From assembly GCF_015291645.1 (NCBI RefSeq), contig NZ_CP030055.1, positions 1,240,001 to 1,304,000 on the forward strand: DNA of 64,000 bases, read 5' to 3'. The notes under the pieces are model-generated. The model did no database searches. It was not told the DNA's origin and was given only the letters and a program-made list of their open reading frames with translations. Within the stretch, counting starts at the first letter, position 1. The number at the start of each line of letters is the position of its first letter. The stretch is from Bradyrhizobium sp. CCBAU 53340. Lineage in GTDB: Bacteria; Pseudomonadota; Alphaproteobacteria; Rhizobiales; Xanthobacteraceae. Below, piece after piece: positions 54,718-63,445 of the stretch. Both the position numbers and the translations under genes were made by a program.

Positions 54718-56022
54718 ATGACCATCGAAGTCGTCGCTCTCTTCGCGATCCTGTTTGCGCTTCTGGCGTGTGGCGTCTGGATCGGTCTCACGCTGGCGCT
54801 CACCGCGACGCTCTTGCTCGCGATGTTCCGCTCGATCCCGCTCGACAAGCTGTTGCCGCAATACGCCTGGAACATCCTGACCACGCAGGAGCTGCTGGCG
54901 CTGCCGCTGTTCATCCTGATGGGCGAGTTGCTGTTCCGCACCCGCCTGTCGCGCTCGCTATTCCAGGGGCTCGCGCCCTGGGCCGGACTTCTGCCGGGCC
55001 GCCTGCTGCATGTGAACGTGATCGGCTGCACCATCTTCGCCGCGATCTCCGGCTCGTCGGCTGCGACCACCCAGGTGATCGGCCGCATGTCGCTCAATGA
55101 GCTCCTGCGCCGCGGCTATTCGCGCGACATCGCTATCGGCTCGCTCGCCGGCGCCGGTACGCTCGGCTTCCTGATTCCGCCGTCCAACATCATGATCATC
55201 TATGGTGTGCTCGGCGACGTCTCGATTCTGAAGCTATTCACTGCCGGCGTGCTGCCCGGCCTGCTGCTGGCCGCCACCTTCATGGGCTGGGTCATGCTGC
55301 ACACGACGCTCAAGCCCGCGATGGTGCCGGAGACCGAGGCCAGACTCTCGCAGGTGCCATGGGGCGAGCGTTTCGCCGCGCTGAAGGATCTTGCACCGGC
55401 GCTGTTCCTGATCGCCTGCGTGCTCGGCTCGATGTATGGCGGGCTCGCGACGCCGTCGGAGGCCGCGGCCGTCGGCGTGCTCGGTGCCGGGCTCGTCGCC
55501 TGGGCGCAAGGCTCGATGTCGCAGCAGGTGATGCGCGACGTGCTGATCGGCTCGGTCGTCACCTGCTCGATGATCGCTCTAATCGTGCTCGGGGCCTCGA
55601 TCCTCGGCAATGCCGCGGCCTTCCTCGGCATCCCTCAGGCGGTGGCCGCCTTCGTCAAGGGGCTCGGCCTGTCGCCCTTCATGCTGATCGTGGTGCTGGT
55701 CATCTTCTATCTCATCCTCGGCTGCTTCCTCGACGGCTTCTCCATGATCGTGATGACGCTGCCGATCGTGCTGCCGATCGTGAAGGGCGCCGGCTTCGAC
55801 GAGATCTGGTTCGGCATCTTCCTCGTGCTCGCGGTCGAGATGGCGCAGATCACCCCGCCGGTCGGCTTCAACCTGTTCGTGATCCAGGGCCTGACCGAAG
55901 ACGGCCTCGGCTACATCGCGCGCGTCACCATGCCTTATCTGATCATCATGGTCGGCTTCGTGCTGCTGCTGACGCTCTGGCCCGGCATCGTCACCATCCT
56001 ACCGCGTGTGCTGTACGGGTAG
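54718..56022 (+). CDS. TRAP transporter large permease (DctM)
   Basis: A 434-residue permease with about 12 TM helices. ELLALPLFILMGELLFRTRL, then IFAAISGSSAATTQVIGRMS and LIPPSNIMIIYGVLGDVSIL, and GCFLDGFSMIVMTLPIVLPI are family signatures. It uses the sodium gradient to import the compound captured by DctP. With hyuAB it forms a five-gene import-and-hydrolysis operon. A strong hairpin follows 6 bp after the stop. Confidence 0.94.
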   Translation: MTIEVVALFAILFALLACGVWIGLTLALTATLLLAMFRSIPLDKLLPQYAWNILTTQELLALPLFILMGELLFRTRLSRSLFQGLAPWAGLLPGRLLHVNVIGCTIFAAISGSSAATTQVIGRMSLNELLRRGYSRDIAIGSLAGAGTLGFLIPPSNIMIIYGVLGDVSILKLFTAGVLPGLLLAATFMGWVMLHTTLKPAMVPETEARLSQVPWGERFAALKDLAPALFLIACVLGSMYGGLATPSEAAAVGVLGAGLVAWAQGSMSQQVMRDVLIGSVVTCSMIALIVLGASILGNAAAFLGIPQAVAAFVKGLGLSPFMLIVVLVIFYLILGCFLDGFSMIVMTLPIVLPIVKGAGFDEIWFGIFLVLAVEMAQITPPVGFNLFVIQGLTEDGLGYIARVTMPYLIIMVGFVLLLTLWPGIVTILPRVLYG

Positions 56023-56027
56023 GTTTG

Positions 56028-56056
56028 CACCGTCCCGGCGGGCAGCCGGGACGGTG
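56028..56056. terminator. Strong hairpin between convergent dctM and GST genes
   Basis: CACCGTCCCGGC (56028-56039) pairs perfectly over 12 bp with GCCGGGACGGTG (56045-56056), with a 5-base loop. It stands between two convergent genes; TCTCAATTT follows on the plus strand. Likely bidirectional terminator. Its core matches the hairpin at 59675-59696. Confidence 0.65.
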
Positions 56057-56072
56057 TCTCAATTTGCGAAGC

Positions 56073-56717
56073 TTACGCCGCCGCCTTCCGCCGCGACTGC
56101 TCGGCCTTGTACAGCTCGAATTCCTCCGCGATCGCCTTCGCGATCGAGGGCCGCTGGCGCAGGCGCTCGTAATAGGCCTTCAGGTTCGGCCACTTTGCGA
56201 GCTCGATCGGCGGCGTCGCCATGGTCCAGTTGATGACCGTGACGAGATAGGCATCGGCCACGCTGAAATGGTCGAGCAGGAACTCGCGTCCCTTCAGGTA
56301 ATTGTCGAGATAGTCGAGCCGCGACAGGTTCTTCTCCAGCGCATAGGCCTTGGTCTCCTGCGGAGCCTTGCGGTCGAGCACGGGGATGAACAGGCCCTTG
56401 TGCAGCTCGGTGCCGATGAAGCAGAGCCATTGGTGCAGCCGCGTGCGCTCGATGCCCTGGGTGGCGCCGAGCCCGGATTGCGGAAAGCGGTCCGCGACAT
56501 ATTGCAGGATCGCGGCATTCTCGGTCAGCACCACGCCCTCGTCGGTGCGCAGCGTCGGCACCAGACCGATCGGGTTCACGGCGCGGAAGTCGGAGCCGTC
56601 CTTCAGGACCGTCTTGGTCGGGGAATCGACTTCGAGATAGGTCGCATCAGCGCCGGCTTCATAAAGCGCAACGCGCGTTGCCATGGAGCAGGCGAGCGGC
56701 GAGAAATAAAGATCCAT
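56073..56717 (-). CDS. Glutathione S-transferase
   Basis: A 214-residue cytoplasmic GST. The thioredoxin-fold N-terminal domain starts MDLYFSPLACSMATRVALYE, with a Cys at position 10 as in beta-class enzymes, and has NPIGLVPTLRTDEG (cis-Pro) and ENAAILQYVADRF (glutathione gamma-Glu contact). The helical C-terminal domain has FSVADAYLVTVINW. AAGGAGG lies six bases before the ATG at 56717; another ATG directly precedes it. It is divergent from a TetR gene that likely represses it through the 11-bp inverted arms. Confidence 0.92.
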   Translation of the reverse strand: MDLYFSPLACSMATRVALYEAGADATYLEVDSPTKTVLKDGSDFRAVNPIGLVPTLRTDEGVVLTENAAILQYVADRFPQSGLGATQGIERTRLHQWLCFIGTELHKGLFIPVLDRKAPQETKAYALEKNLSRLDYLDNYLKGREFLLDHFSVADAYLVTVINWTMATPPIELAKWPNLKAYYERLRQRPSIAKAIAEEFELYKAEQSRRKAAA

Positions 56718-56771
56718 CATGGGCCTCCTTGGGCAAGTCCTCTTGTGAGTGTCGCTCAACCTGGCCAGATT

Positions 56772-56838
56772 GATTTTTGTACTGTCTTGCATAATATGGG
56801 GCGGGTCAAGGATTAATTTGCGATATGGTACAAAAATC
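56772..56838. promoter_or_regulatory. 11-bp inverted arms flanking the GST/TetR divergent promoters
   Basis: GATTTTTGTAC at 56772-56782 and its perfect complement GTACAAAAATC at 56828-56838 are separated by 45 bp. The right arm covers codons 2-5 of the TetR gene, and the left arm lies 54 bp before the GST start. The arms bracket the divergent promoters, so a regulator could bind both and loop the DNA. Confidence 0.55.
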
Positions 56839-57505
56839 GAAGCTGCCAGCTGCTGCCAAAGAATCCGAGCACCGCGGTGAGCCCAAGCACCGTGGTGAGC
56901 CAAAGCGCCGCGGCCGGCCGCGCACCTACGAGCCCGATGTCGCACTCGGCAAGGCACTCGACTTGTTCCGCAGGCAAGGCTTCGCCGCGACCTCGCTCGA
57001 CGATCTCAGTGAAGCGACCGGCATGAATCGTCCGAGCCTCTACGGCGCCTTCGGCGACAAGCGCGAGCTCTACATCAAGAGCTATCAGCGCTATCGTGAC
57101 GACGCGCGGGCATCGATGGCCGAGATCTTTCGTCAGGAGATGCCGGTGCGCCAGCGGCTGGAGCGCATCTTTGCTTCCGCGCTGAACATCTATCTCTCGG
57201 GCGAGACCGGCCCGCGCGGCTGCTTCACGGTGGTGACGGCAGCGTCGGAAGCGGTCGCCGATCCCGAGATTCGCGCCATGGTGCTCGATGGATTGACCGA
57301 GCTCGACAAGGCCTTTGCCAACTGCTTCCGCCGTGCCAAGGAGCAGGGCGAGTTGCCGGCAAGCGCCGATCCGGCCGCGCTGGCCCAACTCGCTTCCGCA
57401 ACCGTGCACTCGATCGCGATCCGCTCGCGCGCGCGCGTCTCGCGCAAGGAGCTGGAGGGAATCGTGAAGGGCGCGATCGATGTGATGGTGGGGGGGAAGG
57501 GGTAG
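56825..57505 (+). CDS. TetR-family transcriptional regulator
   Basis: A 226-residue repressor-type protein. After a basic tail with three tandem hexapeptides (HRGEPK, HRGEPK, RRGRPR; residues 16-33), the TetR HTH occupies about residues 35-85: ALDLFRRQGFAATSLDDLSE then ATGMNRPSLYGAFGDKRELY. The C-terminal ligand domain has a Cys in GPRGCFTVVTAASE, as in AcrR/NemR-like regulators of electrophile response. Divergent from the GST gene, which is its probable target. No ribosome site is clear; GCGATATGG immediately precedes the chosen ATG. Confidence 0.9.
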   Translation: MVQKSKLPAAAKESEHRGEPKHRGEPKRRGRPRTYEPDVALGKALDLFRRQGFAATSLDDLSEATGMNRPSLYGAFGDKRELYIKSYQRYRDDARASMAEIFRQEMPVRQRLERIFASALNIYLSGETGPRGCFTVVTAASEAVADPEIRAMVLDGLTELDKAFANCFRRAKEQGELPASADPAALAQLASATVHSIAIRSRARVSRKELEGIVKGAIDVMVGGKG

Positions 57506-57583
57506 CTGGCGCCGCCGACGGGCCTGATAACTCTCTGCCTTCGCCGGGACGACGCTGAGTTTGTAGCACGGTCCCGCGTCCCA

Positions 57584-59551
57584 CTACGCTGCGCGGATTT
57601 GCGCCAGGAAACGGTCCACCTCGTCGCGCAGGCGTTGCGACTGTTTTGACAGTTCGACCGCCGAGACCAGCACCTCTTCCGCGGCCGTCCCGGTCGCCGC
57701 GATGCCGTCGGTGACGCCTGCAATGTTCTGCGAGACCTCGCCGGTGCGTGCGGCGGCCTGCTGGACGTTCTGCGCGATCTCCTGCGTCGCCGTGCCCTGC
57801 TGACCGACGGCCGCCGAAATCGCCGCGGAAATCTCGTCGACCTGCTGAATTGTGGCGCAGATCGACTGGATGCCAGCCACTGCGCCTGATGTCTCGCCCT
57901 GGACGGCCGTCACCTGCGCGCCGATCTCTTCCGTCGCCTTGGCGGTTTGGGTCGCGAGCGCCTTCACCTCGGAGGCGACCACAGCAAAACCGCGGCCGGC
58001 CTCGCCCGCGCGCGCCGCCTCGATCGTCGCATTCAATGCCAGCAGGTTGGTCTGGCCGGCGATTCCGTTGATGAAGGCGACGACGTCGCCGATCTTTTGC
58101 GCGGCATCCGCTAGGCTCTGCACCCGCGTGTTCGATTGCCGCCCGTCGCTTGCGGCCTTGCCGACCACTTCGGTCGCATGCGCGAGGCGACGGCTGATCT
58201 CGGTCATCGACGAGGACAATTCTTCGGCCGCCGCCGCGACCGTCTGCACATTCTCGGAGGCCAGTGCCGAGGCCGATGAGACCGCGCGGGTCTGATTGCG
58301 CGACTGTTCGACGATGGCGGACATCGAGCGCGCGGTGTGTTCCATCTCGACCGCAGCCGAAGACACCGTGGTGACGACGTCGCGGATCGATGCCTCGAAA
58401 TTGTCGGCGAGGGCAGCAAAAGCGCGGCGCTTCTCGGCCTCGGATTGCACCTTGGCCTCGAGCTGATCGGCCTGGAGCTTATCGAAGTTGACGGCGTTGT
58501 CGCGGAACACCGCGACCGCCTTCACCATCGCGCCGACCTCATCATCCGCTTTGCTTTCGGGAACGGTGACGTCGAGCCGGCCGTCGGCAAGCTCGCGCAT
58601 CACGTTCGTGATGGAGAGGATCGGCCGCGAGATGCTGCGGGCGATGAGGTAGCCGACGATAGCGGCGAGGATCAGACCGAGGGCGGCGATGCCGATTGCG
58701 AGCATCCAAGCGCGGTCGGCGGCAGCCACGTAGTCGGCATTGTCCATCACCAGCTCGACGGCGCCGAGCGGTCTTCCGGAGAAGTCCTTGATGGGCCCGA
58801 GCAGCGCGGCGACCGGTGTCGAGTCGAGCTTGGCCTGTCGCACCGTAAAATCACCGCTCGCGGCGCGGCCGTAATCGGCGGCCTCGAAGAAGCTCTTGCC
58901 CTTCAATGTGCCGGCAAACAACTTGAAGCCCGCGCCGTCGGCGAGATGGAAGGCAATGTCGACATGACGGTTGGCCTTGAAATCGTCGAGGAAGGACTGG
59001 CCGAAGGTCAGGCCGAATTCCACTGTACCGAGATGCTTACCTCCTTGCGCGATCGGCACCACGCCGCGGATGCCGAGCCCGGCGACGCCGCCTTCGAGGC
59101 CGACGACCACCTTGTGGTCCTGGTTGGCGTCGACGACGGTCTTGCGGAAGCTCGAGAGGTCGTCACCGAACTTCGCCGGCTGGTGCACGCGCAGGAAGGA
59201 CGTCGCTGGCGGCGTATGGAACTGGAACTGCTCGACGCCGTACTCCGACTTGGTGGCGGCGAACACCGGCACGAACAGGCGCGCCAGGGTCTCGCGATCC
59301 TGCTTGGCCATCGCCTCCTGCGTCGCCGGCATCGCGGCCACGACCGTGCTCATGGCGGCGGCGCGGTGGGACTCTTCGGCGATTCGCGACAGCAGCGCAT
59401 CATAATGACTGCGCAGTTCCCGCTGATCGGCGCGGTCGATGATTCCCGCGATGATCCACATGGCGCCGAGTACGGCAATCAGTGCGGTTGCTGCCGCCGT
59501 CACCGCCAGCGCCACCGTGATCCGCATCCTGAGGCCGAGGCTCGTCCGCAT
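57584..59551 (-). CDS. Transmembrane methyl-accepting chemotaxis protein
   Basis: A 655-residue membrane chemoreceptor. TM1 is about residues 10-35 ([20 protein letters not shown]). A periplasmic Cache-type sensor follows with [20 protein letters not shown], then [20 protein letters not shown] and [19 protein letters not shown]2 is [19 protein letters not shown], then a HAMP linker ([20 protein letters not shown]) and the signalling domain with [20 protein letters not shown] at the tip. A 36-codon upstream extension was rejected in favour of the ATG at 59551. It is unrelated in its sensor to the two soluble receptors at 7860-11147. Ligand unknown. Confidence 0.92.
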   Translation of the reverse strand: MRTSLGLRMRITVALAVTAAATALIAVLGAMWIIAGIIDRADQRELRSHYDALLSRIAEESHRAAAMSTVVAAMPATQEAMAKQDRETLARLFVPVFAATKSEYGVEQFQFHTPPATSFLRVHQPAKFGDDLSSFRKTVVDANQDHKVVVGLEGGVAGLGIRGVVPIAQGGKHLGTVEFGLTFGQSFLDDFKANRHVDIAFHLADGAGFKLFAGTLKGKSFFEAADYGRAASGDFTVRQAKLDSTPVAALLGPIKDFSGRPLGAVELVMDNADYVAAADRAWMLAIGIAALGLILAAIVGYLIARSISRPILSITNVMRELADGRLDVTVPESKADDEVGAMVKAVAVFRDNAVNFDKLQADQLEAKVQSEAEKRRAFAALADNFEASIRDVVTTVSSAAVEMEHTARSMSAIVEQSRNQTRAVSSASALASENVQTVAAAAEELSSSMTEISRRLAHATEVVGKAASDGRQSNTRVQSLADAAQKIGDVVAFINGIAGQTNLLALNATIEAARAGEAGRGFAVVASEVKALATQTAKATEEIGAQVTAVQGETSGAVAGIQSICATIQQVDEISAAISAAVGQQGTATQEIAQNVQQAAARTGEVSQNIAGVTDGIAATGTAAEEVLVSAVELSKQSQRLRDEVDRFLAQIRAA

Positions 59552-59674
59552 ATCCGACTCGTTCGTTGAGCGTTGATTAACAACGCTTATCAACTCCTCG
59601 CTAAAAGAGGGTGAACGGGATACCGGCGGAAGGCGGATTGTGCTGGGCAGGAGACGCACGGCGGGACACGGCGT

Positions 59675-59696
59675 CGTCCCGGCGAAAGCCGGGACG
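59675..59696. terminator. Tetraloop hairpin downstream of ghrA-like gene
   Basis: CGTCCCGGC and GCCGGGACG enclose a GAAA tetraloop (9-bp stem). It lies 26 bp beyond the stop of the minus-strand hydroxyacid dehydrogenase gene and upstream of the chemoreceptor gene. The stem core repeats that at 56028-56056, so both may be copies of a short repeat used as transcript ends. Confidence 0.5.
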
Positions 59697-59721
59697 GCGC
59701 CGCGGGCGGAGTGACCCGCGC

Positions 59722-60687
59722 CTAGTACCCTCTCTTCCGATCCACCACATTCTCCAGCTCGCCGCCCGCCTCGAACGTTGCGATCTGTTCGGCGACATAG
59801 GCCGAGATCGCGTCCGCGTCGGTGTCGGCGGAGTTGTGCGGGGTCAGCAGCACCTTGGGATGGGTCCAGAAGCGGCTGTCCGCCGGCTGCGGCTCCTGCA
59901 CGAAGACGTCGAGCGAGGCGGCACCCAGCGTGCCATCGTCGAGACAGGCGAGGACATCGGCTTCGTTCTGCAAGGCCCCGCGGCCGGCATTGATTAGCAC
60001 GGGAGCGCCGAGCGGGCTCTTGCGGTTGAGCTTGGCGAAGACGTCGCGGTTGAGAATGCCGTTTGTATCAGGCGTCAGCGGCAGCAGCGACACCAGGATG
60101 TCGGTCTTGCGCAGGAATGCATCGAGTCCGGCTGCGCCATGGAAGCACTCGATGCCGTCGACGGTGCGCGGGCTGCGGCTCCAGCCGACGACGTGGAAGC
60201 CGAAGCACCGCAGCGCCTCGGCCGCATCCGCTCCCAACGTGCCGAGCCCCATCATTCCGACCGTCACCGCGCTTGCTGGCCACTGATATTTCGGCTCCCA
60301 GCGTTTGTCGCGCTGACATTGCCGCAGGTACAGTTCCTGGCGGTGGTGCATCAGCACGTGCAGCACGACATATTCGGTCATGCGACGGGTGAGATCGGGC
60401 ACCGCGACGCGCACCAGCGGCACATCGGGAAGGCTTTTGTCCGCCATCAATGCATCGACGCCGGCACCCAGATTGAAGATCGCGCGCAGATTCGGGAACG
60501 TCTTGAGATCGCCCGGCGCGGGCTTCCACACCGCGGCATAGTGCACCTTTGCCGGATCGAGCCCGGAATCGGGCAACAGCACCACGGGCCGACCGTCGCA
60601 GACCGCATCGAACCGGGCCTTCCAGCGCTCCGGCAGCCAATTCTGCTGCGTGCTGTTGATCAGGACGGCCAGTGTGCCTTTGCTCAT
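59722..60687 (-). CDS. Glyoxylate/hydroxypyruvate reductase A-like D-2-hydroxyacid dehydrogenase
   Basis: A 321-residue D-isomer-specific 2-hydroxyacid dehydrogenase close to GhrA. The substrate loop is [10 protein letters not shown], the NAD(P) motif [20 protein letters not shown], then [26 protein letters not shown] with the catalytic Arg, and LLTPHNSAD with the catalytic His. A Ser-Arg-Ser after beta-2 (GWSRSPR) suggests NADPH preference. GAGG nine bases before 60687 fixes the start; the frame continues 207 codons upstream without support. It is divergent from the DGPF/ECF42 genes. Confidence 0.92.
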   Translation of the reverse strand: MSKGTLAVLINSTQQNWLPERWKARFDAVCDGRPVVLLPDSGLDPAKVHYAAVWKPAPGDLKTFPNLRAIFNLGAGVDALMADKSLPDVPLVRVAVPDLTRRMTEYVVLHVLMHHRQELYLRQCQRDKRWEPKYQWPASAVTVGMMGLGTLGADAAEALRCFGFHVVGWSRSPRTVDGIECFHGAAGLDAFLRKTDILVSLLPLTPDTNGILNRDVFAKLNRKSPLGAPVLINAGRGALQNEADVLACLDDGTLGAASLDVFVQEPQPADSRFWTHPKVLLTPHNSADTDADAISAYVAEQIATFEAGGELENVVDRKRGY

Positions 60688-60772
60688 TCGAAATGCCTCG
60701 TCAGGTTCCGCTTTTGAAGGCCCTCCTTGGCACGATCTGCCGGATTTTTCTCGCAAATTATTTCCGCAACCC

Positions 60773-60799
60773 TGTCGGGGCGGGGCATAGTGGATCGTC
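60773..60799 (+). promoter_or_regulatory. Candidate ECF42-type promoter, DGPF-sigma operon
   Basis: TGTCGG at 60773-60778 and CGTC at 60796-60799 are separated by exactly 17 bases and followed by TT. The published ECF42 target pattern is TGTCGA in the -35 and CG(A/T)C in the -10 region. The identical arrangement occurs at 62795-62821. It leaves 32 bases to the start codon. Confidence 0.7.
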
Positions 60800-60831
60800 T
60801 TCAAAACAAGCGCTCCCGGAAGGTACTGCCC

Positions 60832-61200
60832 ATGCTTTATGCGATCCTTTGCTATCATGACGAAGACTTCGTCGGCTCCTGGAGCAAGGACCAGGACGAG
60901 GCCGTGATGAAGAAGCTCGCCGTGGTGCAGGAGAAACTCACCAGCCAAGGCCGGCTCGGACCAGTGGCCCGGCTGCTGCCGACCACTGCGGCGGCGACCT
61001 TGCGCAAGGAGGACCCGCCGCTGGTGCTGGACGGCCCCTATGCCGAGACCAAGGAGCAGCTGCTCGGCTTCTATATCGTCGACTGCAAGAATCTCGACGA
61101 TGCGCTCGACGTCGCGCGCGACCTTGGCGCTGCCAATCCCGGCGGTGCTTATGAGGTGCGCCCTGTTGGCGTGTTCAGGCCCGGAGGAATTTCGGCGTGA
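60832..61200 (+). CDS. DGPF-domain (YCII-related) protein
   Basis: A 122-residue ferredoxin-like-fold protein of the YCII/DGPF family. The start MLYAILCYHDEDFVGSWSKD and the signature DGPYAETKE (residues 67-75), a variant of DGPFAETKE, are diagnostic. DGPF proteins are the constant partners of ECF42 sigma factors, but their molecular role is not established. GGAAGG precedes the ATG. The stop overlaps the sigma-factor start in GTGA, so the two are translated in step. Confidence 0.92.
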   Translation: MLYAILCYHDEDFVGSWSKDQDEAVMKKLAVVQEKLTSQGRLGPVARLLPTTAAATLRKEDPPLVLDGPYAETKEQLLGFYIVDCKNLDDALDVARDLGAANPGGAYEVRPVGVFRPGGISA

Positions 61201-62492
61201 GCGACACTGATACCGCCTGGATCGAGACCGCGCTGACCTCGGCGCGTCCGCAGGCGGTCGGCGCATTGCTGCGCTATTTCCGCGATCTCGATACCGCCGA
61301 GGAGGCATTCCAGAATGCCTGCCTGCGCGCGCTCAAGACCTGGCGGGAGAATGGGCCGCCGCGCGATCCCGCGGCCTGGCTCATCATGGTCGGCCGCAAC
61401 GTCGCGATCGACGAAGTGCGCCGCAACCGCAAACAGCAGCCGCTGCCGGAGGACGACCAGGCGATCTCCGATCTTGACGACGCGGAAGGCGCGCTGGCCG
61501 AGCGGCTCGACGGCTCACACTATCGCGACGACATTTTGCGGCTGATGTTCATCTGCTGCCACCCGCAACTGCCGGCGACGCAGCAGATCGCGCTGGCGCT
61601 GCGCATCGTCTCAGGTCTCACCGTGAAGCAGATCGCGCGCGCTTTCCTGGTGTCGGAGGCCGCGATGGAGCAGCGCATCACCCGCGCCAAGGCCAAGGTC
61701 GCCGAAGCCGGGACGCCGTTCGAGACGCCCGGTGCGATCGAGCGCTCCGAACGGCTCGCCGGCGTCGCCGCGATGATCTATTTGATCTTCAATGAGGGCT
61801 ATTCGGCGAGTGGCGATACCGCTGAGCTTCGCAAGCCGCTGTGCGAGGAGGCGATCCGGCTGGCACGGCTGCTGTTGCGCCTGTTCCAGAGCGAGCCGGA
61901 GATCATGGGGCTCACGGCGCTGATCCTGTTGCAACATGCGCGCAGCGCCGCGCGCTTTGCCGAAGACGGTTCGCTGATCCTGCTCGACGACCAGGATCGC
62001 TCACTGTGGAACCGCACCATGATCGCGGAAGGTCTGGCGCTGATCGACAAGGCGATGCGCCACCGTCGCAGCGGTCCCTATCAGATCCAGGCCGCGATCG
62101 CCGCGCTGCATGCGCGCGCCGCGACGCCTGATGAGACCGACTGGACCCAGATCGACCTGCTCTACGGTGCGCTGGAGCTGGCGCAGCCTTCGCCGGTGGT
62201 GACGCTCAACCGGGCGGTCGCGGTGGCCAAGGTGCGCGGGCCCCAGGCCGCGCTCGACCTGATCGAGCCGCTGGCGCCGAAGCTTGCCAATTACTTCCAT
62301 TTCTATGGCGTGCGCGGCGCCTTTCTGATGCAGCTCGGCCGGAGCGACGAAGCCCGCGTCGCCTTCGACCGCGCCATCGCACTCGCCAACACCTCCGCGG
62401 AGGCCGCCCACATCCGCATGCATCTTGATCGCCTGATCCGGGACAGCCAGCCGAAGGGCGGCAGCGCCCGGCAGGGTGCCAAGGCGAAGTGA
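61197..62492 (+). CDS. ECF42-type RNA polymerase sigma factor with C-terminal TPR-like extension
   Basis: A 431-residue sigma factor, much longer than a plain ECF. Region 2 is about residues 10-75 (LLRYFRDLDTAEEAFQNACL, DEVRRNRKQ) and region 4 about 115-165 (SGLTVKQIARAFLVSEAAME, QRITRAKAKV). The remaining 250 residues (IYLIFNEGYSASGDTAELRK, then tetratricopeptide-like helices GALELAQPSPVVTLNRAVAV and GRSDEARVAFDRAIAL) are the DUF6596/TPR extension of the ECF42 group, which replaces an anti-sigma factor. The start is GTG at 61197 with GGAGG ten bases upstream. No anti-sigma gene is adjacent. Confidence 0.92.
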   Translation: MSDTDTAWIETALTSARPQAVGALLRYFRDLDTAEEAFQNACLRALKTWRENGPPRDPAAWLIMVGRNVAIDEVRRNRKQQPLPEDDQAISDLDDAEGALAERLDGSHYRDDILRLMFICCHPQLPATQQIALALRIVSGLTVKQIARAFLVSEAAMEQRITRAKAKVAEAGTPFETPGAIERSERLAGVAAMIYLIFNEGYSASGDTAELRKPLCEEAIRLARLLLRLFQSEPEIMGLTALILLQHARSAARFAEDGSLILLDDQDRSLWNRTMIAEGLALIDKAMRHRRSGPYQIQAAIAALHARAATPDETDWTQIDLLYGALELAQPSPVVTLNRAVAVAKVRGPQAALDLIEPLAPKLANYFHFYGVRGAFLMQLGRSDEARVAFDRAIALANTSAEAAHIRMHLDRLIRDSQPKGGSARQGAKAK

Positions 62493-62582
62493 CGGCGTAG
62501 CGCCTGAGGTCTGGCCCTTCGGCCCCCCGGAATGACAAGGCAATCGCATACGGATTGCACGAGGATTGTCCGCGGGCTTGCT

Positions 62583-62715
62583 CCGCCTCTCCCGCTTGCG
62601 GGAGAGGCCGTCACGCTCGCAGAGCGTGGCGGGTGAGGGTTCTTTCCTCTTGGGGAGTGTCCCGTTGTGGAGACACCCTCTCCCCCAACCCTCTCCCGCA
62701 AGCCGGAGAGGGAGC
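62583..62715. repeat. Palindromic repeat (CCTCTCCC type)
   Basis: Third full copy of the 5423-5592 family, in the 355-bp gene-free stretch 62493-62847. It has GCCTCTCCCGCTTGCGGGAG at the left, a CACGCTCGCAGAGCGTG hairpin, GGGTGAGGG, and CCCTCTCCC...CTCTCCCGCAAGCCGGAG at the right. The rest of the stretch holds the candidate ECF42 promoter at 62795 and no detectable gene. Confidence 0.75.
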
Positions 62716-62794
62716 CTAGTGCCGATGCTGCTGCATTGTGCAACCATATGTGATCGCCCCCGGGAAGGACGAGCAAAAAAATCCATTTCCAGTT

Positions 62795-62821
62795 TGTCGG
62801 CCACCGCCGCTCCCCTTCGTC
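62795..62821 (+). promoter_or_regulatory. Candidate ECF42-type promoter, SRPBCC-VOC genes
   Basis: TGTCGG at 62795-62800, 17 bases, then CGTC at 62818-62821 followed by TT: the same hexamer, spacing and downstream TT as at 60773-60799, with unrelated spacer sequence. It ends 26 bases before the SRPBCC start codon. Confidence 0.7.
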
Positions 62822-62847
62822 TTAATTTCGGATCAAGGGAGCCATTC

Positions 62848-63384
62848 ATGCTGAAAGCCATTACCATTATCGCTGTCGTCCTCGCGATCGGGATCGCGGG
62901 TATCCTCGCTTTCGCCCTCACCAAGCCGGACACATTCCGTGTCGAGCGTTCGCTCGCGCTAAAGGCGCCGGCCGATGCGATCTATCCGCTGGTCGCCGAT
63001 TTCCACTTCTGGACCAGCTGGTCACCTTATGAAAACCGGGACCCCGCGATGAAGCGCAGCTACGGTGGAACCGCGTCAGGGAAGGGCGCAACTTATGCCT
63101 GGGACGGCAACAACAATGTCGGCGCCGGCCATATGGAGATCCTCGAGGCGAACGCCTCATCGAAGCTTCGCATCAAGCTCGATTTCGAGCGTCCCTTCGA
63201 GGGGCACAATACCGCCGAGTTCACTTTTGTGCCGCAAGGCGATGCTACGCTGGTCACATGGGCGATGTACGGCCCGGCGCCCTTCATGTCCAAGCTGATG
63301 CAGGTCTTCATCAACATGGACACCATGATCGGCAAGGACTTCGAGGTCGGGCTCGCCAGCCTGAAGAAGCTCACCGAGAAGTAA
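62848..63384 (+). CDS. SRPBCC family protein with N-terminal membrane anchor
   Basis: A 178-residue protein. Residues about 3-25 (KAITIIAVVLAIGIAGILAF) form one TM helix. The rest is a START/SRPBCC fold (polyketide cyclase/dehydrase type): FRVERSLALKAPADAIYPLV then ADFHFWTSWSPYENRDPAMK and a C-terminal helix MIGKDFEVGLASLKKLTE. Such folds bind hydrophobic ligands. AAGGGAG precedes the ATG; the frame's upstream extension crosses the repeat and was rejected. It follows the ECF42-type promoter and is 61 bp before the VOC gene. Confidence 0.87.
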   Translation: MLKAITIIAVVLAIGIAGILAFALTKPDTFRVERSLALKAPADAIYPLVADFHFWTSWSPYENRDPAMKRSYGGTASGKGATYAWDGNNNVGAGHMEILEANASSKLRIKLDFERPFEGHNTAEFTFVPQGDATLVTWAMYGPAPFMSKLMQVFINMDTMIGKDFEVGLASLKKLTEK

Positions 63385-63445
63385 CGCCGGCTGCCGTCCA
63401 AAGAACTGTACGCATACGGTCAGGGAAACGAAGAGGAGAGAAACG

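Noticed and set aside
63401..63445. A third ECF42-type promoter before the VOC gene
   Set aside because: No TGTCGG-N17-CGTC element occurs in the 61-bp gap after the SRPBCC gene, so the VOC gene is more simply co-transcribed with it.
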